The notes under the pieces are model-generated. The model was not told where the DNA came from. It was given only the letters and a program-made list of their open reading frames with translations, and did no database searches. The translations under genes and the position numbers were made by a program. This document shows, piece by piece, positions 16,263 through 24,302 of a DNA stretch of 49,740 nt; the stretch's first letter is position 1; every line of letters begins with the position of its first letter. Source of the DNA: an uncultured Methylocystaceae bacterium (GTDB lineage: Bacteria > Pseudomonadota > Alphaproteobacteria > Rhizobiales > Beijerinckiaceae); NCBI GenBank assembly GCA_903870245.1, contig CAIQCB010000022.1, positions 1-49,740 of the forward strand, read 5' to 3'.

Positions 16263-17186
16263 CTAATCGTTTTTGGGAAACTCCAGACGCATCTCGCGGT
16301 AGCGCTCGGGATCGTCCGCCCAGTTTTCGCGCACTTTCACGAAGAGAAACAGATGCACGGGTTGTTCCGCAGCCTCGGCGATTTCCAGCCGCGCCGCCTG
16401 ACCGATCGCCTTGATGGTCCGGCCGCCCTCCCCGATAACGATCCGCTTTTGCCCGTCACGCGCAACAAAAATCGTCTGTTCAATCCGGACCGACCCATCC
16501 TTCTGTTGGGTCCAGCTATCGGTTTCGACTGTCGATTGATAGGGCAATTCGTCGTGGAGTCGATCGTAGATTTTCTCACGCGTAATCTCGGCCGCGAGCA
16601 GTCGCAGCGGCGCGTCGGAGAGTTGATCCTCCGGATAGAGCCAGGGCGATGGCTTCATGCGCCGCGCCAGGGCCTTGCGCAGATCGTCGACGCCATCGCC
16701 GGTCAACGCCGACACCATAAAAGTCTCCTCGAAGGCGCCGCGCGCGTTCAGGGCCGTGGCGAGCGCCAGCAATTTCTCGCGAAGAATGATGTCGATCTTG
16801 TTCAGGACAAGTATTTTCGGCGTCCTGCTATCGGCGAGTTGCGCAAGGATCGCGTCGATCTCCTCGTCGAGCCCCTTGCGGGCGTCGACCAGGAGCGCAA
16901 TGACGTCAGCGTCGGCGGCGCCGGAGAGCGCACTGGCCACCATGGCCCGATCAAGCCGACGCTTCGGCTTGAAAATGCCGGGCGTGTCGACCAGCACGAT
17001 TTGGGCTTCCCCCTCGATGGCGATGCCACGCACCATTGAGCGCGTCGTCTGCGCTTTGCGCGAAACGATCGAGACTTTCGCGCCGACAAGCTGGTTGAGC
17101 AGCGTCGATTTGCCGGCGTTGGGCGCGCCCACGAGCGCGGCGAAGCCGCAGCGCGTCGGAGAGGACTCATTACGATCTTTGCTCAC
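16263..17186 (-). CDS. era: GTPase Era, 16S rRNA maturation factor
   Basis: The 307-residue protein is a GTPase that binds the 3' end of 16S rRNA during 30S assembly. GTP-binding motifs are in order: G1 GAPNAGKS (about residue 21), G2 around KAQTTR, G3 DTPG, G4 NKID. The C-terminal KH domain has GEGGRTIKAIGQAARLEIAE. It overlaps the end of rnc by 4 nt (ATGA-type junction), indicating translational coupling, and is followed by the DUF1737 gene and recO. Era and RNase III act in the same rRNA processing pathway. Confidence 0.97.
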   Translation of the reverse strand: MSKDRNESSPTRCGFAALVGAPNAGKSTLLNQLVGAKVSIVSRKAQTTRSMVRGIAIEGEAQIVLVDTPGIFKPKRRLDRAMVASALSGAADADVIALLVDARKGLDEEIDAILAQLADSRTPKILVLNKIDIILREKLLALATALNARGAFEETFMVSALTGDGVDDLRKALARRMKPSPWLYPEDQLSDAPLRLLAAEITREKIYDRLHDELPYQSTVETDSWTQQKDGSVRIEQTIFVARDGQKRIVIGEGGRTIKAIGQAARLEIAEAAEQPVHLFLFVKVRENWADDPERYREMRLEFPKND

Positions 17187-17887
17187 CCTGCCCCCTTGTG
17201 GCTGTCGACGCCCTCGCGCGCCATGAAAGCCGCCGCCGCCGCTTGTTCGGCGACACGTTTGGAGCCGCCGGCCCCGGTGGCCGACGCAAACCCCTCAACC
17301 TCTACAGCGATCTCGAAATACGGCGCATGATCGGGACCGCCCCGCGTCACCATGAGATAACGCGGCGGCGAAAGACGACGCGCCTGCGCCCATTCCTGCA
17401 GAGCCGTTTTGGCGTCGCGCAGATCGGGCGCGGCGGCGTGCATCTTCTCGGCGAAAGCGGCGCTCACCACAGCTTCCGCCGCCGCAGCCCCGGCGTCGAG
17501 AAAAACTGCGCCGATGATCGCCTCACAAACATCGCCAAGGATCGCCCGCTTCTTGCGGCCGCCGGTTTGCGCTTCGCCCTCGCCCAGCCGCAGAAAGGGA
17601 CCGACGCCCCAATTCTCGGCGACTTCGGCGCAGGTCTCCTTGCGCACCAGCGCCGCGAGACGTCGCGACAGCTCGCCTTCGCTTCGATTGGGAAAGGCGA
17701 CATACAACATATGCGAAACGGCGAGACCCAGCACCCGGTCGCCCAGAAACTCAAGCCTTTCATACGACTCAGGACGCCGGGTCGACGCGCTGACATGGGT
17801 CAGCGCGGCGCGCAGCAAAGCCGGGTCGGAGAAAGCGTGACCGATGCGCGCTTCGAGTTCGCCGATATCCGGTTTTGCGCGCGCCAT
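17183..17887 (-). CDS. rnc: Ribonuclease III
   Basis: The 234-residue endonuclease cuts double-stranded RNA and processes 30S pre-rRNA. The signature YERLEFLGDRVLGLAVSHML lies near residue 45, with the metal-binding Glu and Asp, and a second acidic motif GDVCEAIIGAVFLDAG follows. The C-terminal dsRNA-binding domain covers the last 70 residues and ends with the usual Ala-rich helix (VAEQAAAAAFMAREG). The start at 17887 lies 17 nt after lepB and matches the family start; an upstream in-frame start would overlap lepB and add a non-conserved segment. Its 3' end overlaps era by 4 nt. Confidence 0.96.
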   Translation of the reverse strand: MARAKPDIGELEARIGHAFSDPALLRAALTHVSASTRRPESYERLEFLGDRVLGLAVSHMLYVAFPNRSEGELSRRLAALVRKETCAEVAENWGVGPFLRLGEGEAQTGGRKKRAILGDVCEAIIGAVFLDAGAAAAEAVVSAAFAEKMHAAAPDLRDAKTALQEWAQARRLSPPRYLMVTRGGPDHAPYFEIAVEVEGFASATGAGGSKRVAEQAAAAAFMAREGVDSHKGAG

Positions 17888-17904
17888 CGACGCCGTTCGT
17901 CGCG

Positions 17905-18693
17905 CTAGTGCGCGCTTTTGAACAGGCGATCCCAGCGCACCGACCACGGCCAGCGCCAGAAGGCGAGCGGCGACTCATCTTTCTTCACGGAAAAGAAGAT
18001 GATTTCGGCGCGACCGACGAGATTGACGAAAGGCACGAAGCCGACGCCGCCAAGCTCCGGGGAAATTCGCGAGTCCGTAGAATTGTCGCGATTATCGCCC
18101 ATCATAAAATAATTATCCGGCGGCACGACGAAGGGTTCGGTGTTATCGTTTATTCCGCGATCGCCCTCGATCTCGATGATCGTATGTTCGACGGCGGGAT
18201 GTTCGGCGTCGCCCGGCAGGGTTTCCTTATAAGTCGCAACCGGCACTTCGTCGCCCATGCGATTTTCGGTCCGGGCCTTTTCGGTTTGCTCGCGCGGCAC
18301 GATAACGCCGTTAATGTAGAGCCGTCCTTCGATGATCTGGATCTTGTCGCCCGGAAGGCCGATCACGCGCTTGATGTAATCGGTTTCGTTGTCGCGCGGC
18401 AGTTTGAAGACTACGACGTCGCCACGCTTGGGCGATGAGGCCACAAGGCGGCCGGAGAAAATATTAGGCCCCATGGGCATGGAGTAATTCGAATAGCCGT
18501 AAGCGTATTTCGACACGAAGACATAATCGCCGATCAGCAGGGTCGGGATCATCGATCCGGAGGGAATATTGAACGGCTGGAACAGCAGGGTCCGGATAAC
18601 AAGCGCGATGGCCAGCGCCTGAAAGATCACCTTGATCGTTTCGACAAGGCCGCCGTCTTCTTCTTTTACGGTCTTTGATACATGTCTGCTCAA
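17905..18693 (-). CDS. lepB: Signal peptidase I
   Basis: The 262-residue inner-membrane protease removes signal peptides from exported proteins. One N-terminal membrane helix (VIFQALAIALVIRTLLFQPF, about residues 23-42) leads straight into the catalytic Ser in NIPSGSMIPTLLIGD. The general-base Lys is in DYIKRVIGLPGDKI. The later motif DNYFMMGDNRDNSTDSR is the conserved box near the C-terminus. The start codon is TTG at 18693, supported by a GGGAGG ribosome binding site 8 nt upstream. lepB is 52 nt downstream of acpS and 17 nt upstream of rnc, one transcript by spacing. Confidence 0.97.
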   Translation of the reverse strand: MSRHVSKTVKEEDGGLVETIKVIFQALAIALVIRTLLFQPFNIPSGSMIPTLLIGDYVFVSKYAYGYSNYSMPMGPNIFSGRLVASSPKRGDVVVFKLPRDNETDYIKRVIGLPGDKIQIIEGRLYINGVIVPREQTEKARTENRMGDEVPVATYKETLPGDAEHPAVEHTIIEIEGDRGINDNTEPFVVPPDNYFMMGDNRDNSTDSRISPELGGVGFVPFVNLVGRAEIIFFSVKKDESPLAFWRWPWSVRWDRLFKSAH

Positions 18694-18745
18694 GCCACGA
18701 ACCTCCCGCAGGGGCGCGGCATGAGCCGGCCCGGCCAGCGCCCGC

Positions 18746-19144
18746 TTAGCATGACGCAGCTTCGATGAGAACCTGTGCCTGCGCCAGCGGATACTCGTCG
18801 GTCAGGGTAAGGTGAATCACCGCCCGCATGCCCGCCGGGGTCATCGCGGCCAGCCGGGCCGCCGCGCCGCCGGTGAGGGCGAGGGTCGGACGACCGGTGA
18901 CCAGATTGACGACGCCCATGTCTGTCCAGAACACGCCCTCGCCGATCCCGGTGCCCAGTGCCTTGGCGCAGGCCTCTTTGGCGGCGAAGCGCTTGGCGTA
19001 GGAGGCGGCCCGGGCGGCGCGGCGGTCCGATCTGGCGCGCTCGGTCTCGGTGAACAGGCGATGGGTGAAGCGCTCGCCGTAGCGCTCAAGCGCCCGTTCG
19101 ATCCGGCGGATATCGCAAAGATCGTTGCCGAAGCCCAAAATCAT
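18746..19144 (-). CDS. acpS: Holo-[acyl-carrier-protein] synthase
   Basis: The 132-residue enzyme transfers 4'-phosphopantetheine from CoA to apo-ACP in fatty acid synthesis. The magnesium-binding Asp is in [18 protein letters not shown] near the N-terminus and the second motif [18 protein letters not shown] carries the conserved Glu. The usual DLV is DLC here, a mild change. Its ATG overlaps the pdxJ stop codon by 4 nt. The pdxJ-acpS-lepB-rnc-era order is conserved in many proteobacteria. Confidence 0.96.
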   Translation of the reverse strand: MILGFGNDLCDIRRIERALERYGERFTHRLFTETERARSDRRAARAASYAKRFAAKEACAKALGTGIGEGVFWTDMGVVNLVTGRPTLALTGGAAARLAAMTPAGMRAVIHLTLTDEYPLAQAQVLIEAASC

Positions 19145-19896
19145 GGCGCCGACGCCCGGCCGGCGTCCATGGCCCCGCGCATTTTCCGGATCGCCTCGTC
19201 CAGACCGACAAATACCGCCTCGCCGATCAGGAAATGGCCGATATTGAGTTCAACGATCTGCGGCAGGGCGGCGACGCGTCGCGCCGAATCGTAATCGAGG
19301 CCATGTCCGGCGTGGATTTCCAGTCCCCTGTCCGCGCCATAGGCGGCGGCGGCGGCGACACGGGCGAATTCCCGTTCGGCGCGAACGAAATCTCCCGTCT
19401 CGACGGCATGACACCATGCGCCTGTATGAAGCTCGACGACCGGAGACTTGATGGACACGGCGGCGTCGATCGCCTCCCTCGACGGCTCGATAAACAGCGA
19501 GACGCGTATGCCGCCGCGCGTCAACTGGTCGACGTAGGGCAGGAGGTGATCATGGGCGCCGACAACGTCGAGTCCGCCTTCAGTGGTGCGCTCGGTGCGC
19601 TTCTCGGGAACGAGACAGGCGGCGTGCGGACGGGTGGCAAGGGCGATATCGAGCATCTGACCCGTCGCCGCCATCTCGAAATTCAGCGGCCGATCGATGC
19701 CGGCCTTCAACCGGGCCATGTCGGCGTCGGTGATATGGCGCCGGTCCTCGCGCAAATGCGCAGTGATCCCGTCGGCCCCGGCCTCGATAGCCTGCAAAGC
19801 CGCGCGCAGGGGGTCCGGACGAGCGCCGCCGCGGGCGTTGCGCAACGTGGCCACGTGATCGACGTTCACGCCAAGACGTAGAGGCTTTGCCGTCAT
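19141..19896 (-). CDS. pdxJ: Pyridoxine 5'-phosphate synthase
   Basis: The 251-residue TIM-barrel enzyme joins 1-deoxyxylulose 5-phosphate and 3-amino-2-oxopropyl phosphate to make pyridoxine 5'-phosphate (vitamin B6). Family motifs: [17 protein letters not shown] at residue 7 with the catalytic His, [36 protein letters not shown], and the phosphate-binding [17 protein letters not shown] near the end. Length is typical. It is 21 nt after rsh and overlaps acpS by 4 nt. Confidence 0.97.
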   Translation of the reverse strand: MTAKPLRLGVNVDHVATLRNARGGARPDPLRAALQAIEAGADGITAHLREDRRHITDADMARLKAGIDRPLNFEMAATGQMLDIALATRPHAACLVPEKRTERTTEGGLDVVGAHDHLLPYVDQLTRGGIRVSLFIEPSREAIDAAVSIKSPVVELHTGAWCHAVETGDFVRAEREFARVAAAAAYGADRGLEIHAGHGLDYDSARRVAALPQIVELNIGHFLIGEAVFVGLDEAIRKMRGAMDAGRASAP

Positions 19897-19917
19897 GTCC
19901 CTCCAATCTCCCGGATT

Positions 19918-22122
19918 TTAGCCGATCACCCGTTCGACCTTGTTCACCAGCGGACTCTCGCGCAGCTTCGAAATCACCGCCGTCAGATGTTTGAGGTCGG
20001 CGACCTCAAGATCGAAAGTCATTTCCCTAAAATCAGGAGAATGCGCCCGGAAGCTGATGTTGTCGATATTGGCGCCGGTCTCGCCGATCAGGGTAGCGAG
20101 GGCGCCCAGCGCGCCCGGTTCGTTCAACGCCTGCGAGACGATCCGCGCCGGGAACAGCTCGCGTCGATCCGTATCGATGTCCCAGCGCACGTCGATCCAG
20201 CGCTCCGGCTGATCGTCGAAAGCTGTAAGAGATGGCGATTGTATCGGGTAGATCGTGACTCCCTCGCCCGGCGTCAGAATGCCAACGATCCGATCGCCCG
20301 GAACCGCGCCGCCGTGGGGAGCGAACCGCACCGGCGCATCCCCGCCCAGGCCCCGAATAGGAATAGCGTCCGCGTCGCTGCTCCCGGGAGCCTTGAACAC
20401 GACATTGGCGTTGGCTTTGACGCCGAACCAGCCGGGTTCTCCCGGCCGTAGCGGGGTTTGAGCTATTTTTCGCTCCTCCGTGAAATCCGGATAGAGCGCC
20501 CGGACGACGTCGCCGGAGTAAATCTCGCCACGGCCGACAGCCGCCAGCACGTCCTCAACCGATGCCCGCGCCAGACGCGGCAACGCCGCTTTCAGGCGGT
20601 CCACAGAATATGCGCGGCTGGCGCGTTCGAACGCCCGCTCGACAATCTGCCGTCCCAGCCCGGCGAATTGCTGACGCACCGCCTCGCGGGTCGCCCGACG
20701 AATGGCAGCGCGCGCCTTGCCGGTCGCGACCGCCGTTTCCCAGGCCACCGGCGGAACATGACCCTCGGCGCGAATGATCTCGACCTCGTCGCCATTCTGC
20801 AACTGCGACAGCACCGGCGCGACGCGACCGTTGATTTTGGCGCCAACGGCGGAATCGCCAAGCTTGGTGTGGACGGCGTAGGCGAAATCAATCGGCGTCG
20901 CCCCGCGCGGCAAGGCGATAAGACCGCCCTTCGGGGTAAAGCAAAAAACCTGATCCTGAAAAAGCTCCAGACGGGTGTGCTCCAGAAACTCCTCCGGGCT
21001 ATCGCCATGAGCCAGCAGATCGAGCGTCTCCTGAAGCCAGCGATAGGCGCGGCTTTCCTTCGCCAAGGCTTCACGGCCCTCGTCGCCGGCGGCGTCCTTG
21101 TAAAGGGCGTGGGCGGCGATGCCGAAACGGGCGATTTCGTGCATCTCGGCGGTGCGGATTTGCAGTTCAACGCGCTGATGTCCCGGTCCGATCACCGTGG
21201 TGTGCAGGGAGCGGTAATCATTTTGTTTGGGCGTTGATATATAGTCCTTGAAACGGCCGGGAACGCTTGGCCATTTGGTGTGCACGACCCCAAGGGCGCG
21301 ATAACAATCCTCGACTGCGCCGACGATGATCCGAAACCCGAAGATGTCGGAGAGTTGCTCAAAGGCGATCGATTTGCGCTCCATTTTTCGCCAGACAGAA
21401 TAAGAGGTCTTTTGGCGTCCGGCGACCGCCGCTTCGATGCCGCGCTTCGCGAACTCCTCCGTCAGTTCTTCCTCAACCCGGCGAATCGCCCGCCCGTTCT
21501 TGGCGCGCAGGTCGCGCAAACGCTCCGAGATCGCCCGATGCGCCTCTGGCGAGAGATGCCGGAACGCCAGTTCCTCCAGTTCCTCGCGCAGTCGTTGCAT
21601 GCCGATGCGTCCGGCGAGCGGGGCATAGATATCCAGCGTTTCCTGCGCGATGCGGGCGCGTTTGTCGGGCGGCACGTAATGCAGCGTGCGCATATTGTGC
21701 AATCGGTCCGCCAGCTTGACGAGCAAGACGCGAACATCCTCGGCCACCGCTAGCAACAGCTTACGAAAATTTTCGCCTTGTCGGGCTTGTTTGGAGACAA
21801 GATCGAGCTTTTCGATCTTGGTCAGGCCATCGACCAGCCTCCCGATCTGCTTGCCGAACAGCCGCTGGATTTCTTCGTGGGTGGCGTCGGTGTCCTCGAC
21901 CGTATCGTGGAGCACGGCGGCTACGATTGTCGCGTCGTCGAGCTTGAGATCGGTGAGGATAGCCGCAACCTCAAGCGGATGAGAAAAATAGGGATCCCCC
22001 GAGGCTCGAGTCTGCGCTCCATGAGCCTTCATGGCGTACACATAGGCGCGATTGAGCAAATCCTCGTCGACTCGCGGATTATACTTCCGCACTCTCTCAA
22101 CGAGTTCATATTGACGCATCAT
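19918..22122 (-). CDS. rsh: Bifunctional (p)ppGpp synthetase/hydrolase (Rsh)
   Basis: The 734-residue stringent-response enzyme makes and degrades (p)ppGpp; alphaproteobacteria usually have this single long RelA/SpoT protein. Order: HD hydrolase domain with HPLEVAAILTDLKLDDATIV then HDTVEDT (residues 45-85), synthetase domain with VPGRFKDYISTPKQNDYRSL (about residue 290), TGS domain with FCFTPKGGLIALPRGATPID (about 395), and a C-terminal ACT domain (ISFRAHSPDFREMTFDLEVA). The hydrolase HD motif is intact, so both activities are expected. The start MMRQYELVERVRKYNP at 22122 matches the family; a TTG five codons earlier lacks a ribosome binding site. rpoZ, for the RNA polymerase subunit that helps bind ppGpp, is next to it. 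Confidence 0.96.
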   Translation of the reverse strand: MMRQYELVERVRKYNPRVDEDLLNRAYVYAMKAHGAQTRASGDPYFSHPLEVAAILTDLKLDDATIVAAVLHDTVEDTDATHEEIQRLFGKQIGRLVDGLTKIEKLDLVSKQARQGENFRKLLLAVAEDVRVLLVKLADRLHNMRTLHYVPPDKRARIAQETLDIYAPLAGRIGMQRLREELEELAFRHLSPEAHRAISERLRDLRAKNGRAIRRVEEELTEEFAKRGIEAAVAGRQKTSYSVWRKMERKSIAFEQLSDIFGFRIIVGAVEDCYRALGVVHTKWPSVPGRFKDYISTPKQNDYRSLHTTVIGPGHQRVELQIRTAEMHEIARFGIAAHALYKDAAGDEGREALAKESRAYRWLQETLDLLAHGDSPEEFLEHTRLELFQDQVFCFTPKGGLIALPRGATPIDFAYAVHTKLGDSAVGAKINGRVAPVLSQLQNGDEVEIIRAEGHVPPVAWETAVATGKARAAIRRATREAVRQQFAGLGRQIVERAFERASRAYSVDRLKAALPRLARASVEDVLAAVGRGEIYSGDVVRALYPDFTEERKIAQTPLRPGEPGWFGVKANANVVFKAPGSSDADAIPIRGLGGDAPVRFAPHGGAVPGDRIVGILTPGEGVTIYPIQSPSLTAFDDQPERWIDVRWDIDTDRRELFPARIVSQALNEPGALGALATLIGETGANIDNISFRAHSPDFREMTFDLEVADLKHLTAVISKLRESPLVNKVERVIG

Positions 22123-22312
22123 GCGCAGCGGCCGCAAGGATTGGGCCGGAAGCCGCTTAAGATACTGTTTCCTTTAAGAAAAAAGCACCGCACGGCCGCC
22201 TGGCGGTCTAACATTCCGCAGCGAGTTTAAATCAACCGGGGCCGGGTCTCCAGCATGCCTGTCCCGACCGACAAGCGGGCAGGCGTTCGTGCGGGAGAAA
22301 CTGGCGCCGGGA

Positions 22313-22702
22313 CTATTCGCCGTCTTCCTCGACTTCCGCCGGAGGCACCAGGCCTTCGAGGCCGCGAAGCAAATCTTCTTCCGTCATGCGGTCGAACTTG
22401 GCGTCGTCGTCGATCACATCGACCCCTGCGGCGGCGCCAAGCGCGGGCGCGGCTTCCGCCTCGGGCTCATCGACCTCCACATGTCGCTGAAGAGAATGGA
22501 TAAAATCTTCAGACAAATCCTCCGGGGAGAGCGCCGACTCGGCGATTTCCCGCAGCGCGACAACAGGATTTTTGTCCCGATCGCGGTCGACCAGGATGTG
22601 TTGACCGGATGAAATCAGACGGGCGCGATGCGCGGCCAGAAGGACGAGATCGAAACGGTTCTCGATCTTGTCGATGCAATCTTCCACAGTTACGCGCGCC
22701 AT
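22313..22702 (-). CDS. rpoZ: RNA polymerase omega subunit
   Basis: The 129-residue subunit starts [20 protein letters not shown] and continues [13 protein letters not shown], the omega signature. It assists assembly of beta-prime and forms part of one ppGpp-binding site in proteobacterial RNA polymerase. The C-terminal 50 residues are acidic and low in complexity ([20 protein letters not shown]), as in rhizobial omega. Being 190 nt upstream of rsh on the same strand fits the usual rpoZ-rsh (spoT) pairing. Confidence 0.96.
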   Translation of the reverse strand: MARVTVEDCIDKIENRFDLVLLAAHRARLISSGQHILVDRDRDKNPVVALREIAESALSPEDLSEDFIHSLQRHVEVDEPEAEAAPALGAAAGVDVIDDDAKFDRMTEEDLLRGLEGLVPPAEVEEDGE

Positions 22703-23221
22703 CGGACGTTGGTCTCCCGAATTTTTGGGTAAGCAGAACCCTTACGTCAGAACGAAGAGTGGCGCAAGGCGGGGATTTCACGCCGTTCCGGCCCCCCTAA
22801 AAAATTTCCAACGGCCAGTTGTCTGTTCGAGCGGTGTCTATTTTGTCATTCCAAGAACCAAAAACACCATTTTTATGGATATTCGCCGGGTTTCTTCGAT
22901 GTTTTGGATAAATCAACATCATTCGTGCGCTACGCATTGTATGCGACTCTAATAGGGAGCCCTTACAAGACTTGACCTCGAAGCGGTAGCGCGCGCATAA
23001 GGCGACAGCGCGCGCTTGTAAATGTCTCATGCCGTAGCAATCGCTGCGCTCCTTTACCATATAGACGATAAGCGCCTTTCCGGTGAGTTCGACACTGCCC
23101 AGCCGAGTGGAATGGATTGAGTTAAATCAATGATTTTTTCCTTTCTCTTTTCAGTGGTTGGGCGATGACTCGCCGGAACGTGCGATCGCAACAACAAAAT
23201 CAAACAGTTTGAGAGCAACAA
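22703..23221. other. AT-richer intergenic region between rpoZ and the NYN gene
   Basis: This 519-nt divergent spacer has no convincing gene. It is less GC-rich than its surroundings and contains a structured element at 22963-23021 and a small hairpin CGCAT-TGT-ATGCG near 22933. Promoters for rpoZ and the NYN gene should lie here. Confidence 0.45.
22963..23021. ncRNA. Candidate structured RNA element (nested hairpins)
   Basis: AGCGCGCGC (22988-22996) pairs perfectly with GCGCGCGCT (23008-23016) over an 11-nt loop. TTACAAG (22963-22969) pairs with CTTGTAA (23015-23021); the two stems share 23015-23016, so they could be alternative folds. No known RNA family is recognised and strand is unclear. 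Confidence 0.3.
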
Positions 23222-23842
23222 ATGTCCAATACTGAACGCATTGCCCTTTTCATTGACGGCGCCAACCTTTATGCGACCGCTAAATCCCTGGGCTTCGACA
23301 TCGACTACAAGCGGCTCTTGCGGGAATTCCAGAGTAAAGGGCGACTGCTTCGCGCTTTTTATTACACTGCGCTCATTGAGGACCAGGAATATTCATCGAT
23401 CCGTCCTTTGATCGACTGGCTCGACTATAATGGCTATGCGGTCGTGACCAAGCCTACCAAAGAGTTCGTCGACTCTCTTGGACGCCGCAAGGTCAAGGGC
23501 AACATGGACATCGAACTGGCCGTCGACGCCATGGAGATGGCGGAGCACCTGGATCATCTGGTTCTGTTCTCCGGCGATGGCGACTTCCGTTCCCTCGTCG
23601 AGGCCGTTCAGCGCAAGGGCGTGCGGGTCTCGGTTATTTCGACCATCACCACCCAGCCGCCGATGATCGCGGATGAATTACGCCGCCAGGCCGACGAGTT
23701 CATCGATCTTGTTCACCTCGCCAGCAGAATCGGCCGGGACCCCGGCGAACGCGCTGAACGCATGCAGCGGTATCAGGAACGCCGGCCCGCCTCCCAGACG
23801 ACGGCTGAAGAAAACGAGAACGAGGGCGAAGACGAAGAATAA
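23222..23842 (+). CDS. NYN/LabA-like (DUF88) PIN-type ribonuclease domain protein
   Basis: The 206-residue cytoplasmic protein has the NYN fold, a PIN-like nuclease domain. Expected metal-binding acids are visible: Asp12 in LFIDGANLYA, Asp/Glu in GNMDIELAVDAMEMA and the pair in LFSGDGDFRSLVEAV. The C-terminal 40 residues are charged and low in complexity (RERRP-type then ENENEGEDEE), probably disordered. The family occurs near rpoZ/rsh/smpB in many rhizobia, and a role in RNA turnover is likely but the substrate is unknown. The start follows GAGAGCAACAA. It is divergent from rpoZ across a long spacer. Confidence 0.9.
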   Translation: MSNTERIALFIDGANLYATAKSLGFDIDYKRLLREFQSKGRLLRAFYYTALIEDQEYSSIRPLIDWLDYNGYAVVTKPTKEFVDSLGRRKVKGNMDIELAVDAMEMAEHLDHLVLFSGDGDFRSLVEAVQRKGVRVSVISTITTQPPMIADELRRQADEFIDLVHLASRIGRDPGERAERMQRYQERRPASQTTAEENENEGEDEE

Positions 23843-24302
23843 TCGTCACCTGACCGTTGATCGACGCCGGCGCCACAGCGCCGGCGACACGCTGAAATAT
23901 TTCACCGGCGCTGGCAAACATTGATCCAATTCGCTTCAGACGTAGGTCATGAGACTTTAGACCAATTAGACTTTAGACCCATGAGACCAATGTCCCGGCG
24001 GAAATGTCCGCCTGATTCTCCAGCCGTCCGGGACAGATGCCCCTGTGTCCTAGCCACGATTAAATCGCTGCGTCGAGGTTGAGGACTACATCCCAAAACT
24101 CCGGGCCGTCGGGCGACACCCCCTCTGATGTCATCAAAAGCCGGGGGCGAGGGAAAAGTTACGCCGGGCGTCGCCCGTCGCCAGAAAAAGACGGGATCGG
24201 GTTAAGGTTAACCATTGGTTAACTATACGGCGGCATTGTCTGTTCTTTACGGATTAGCCAGGACGACCCTTGTTATCTTCGGTCGAGCCGAGAGACCTGC
24301 GC
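23843..24302. other. Intergenic region upstream of the amidase gene
   Basis: This 460-nt region has no credible gene. It contains a direct repeat of GACTTTAGACC at 23953-23963 and 23969-23979 (16-bp period) and a CtrA-type palindrome at 24207-24223. Confidence 0.5.
24207..24223. promoter_or_regulatory. CtrA-type binding site (TTAA-N7-TTAAC) before the amidase gene
   Basis: GTTAACCATTGGTTAAC is a perfect 17-bp palindrome containing TTAA-CCATTGG-TTAA, the consensus spacing of the alphaproteobacterial cell-cycle regulator CtrA. A further TTAA lies at 24202-24205. It ends 80 nt before the chosen amidase start, a normal promoter distance. Confidence 0.7.

Noticed and set aside
22900-23100. Transfer-messenger RNA half near rpoZ and the NYN gene
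   Set aside because: No tRNA-Ala-like acceptor domain or tag-coding sequence is seen, only simple hairpins.
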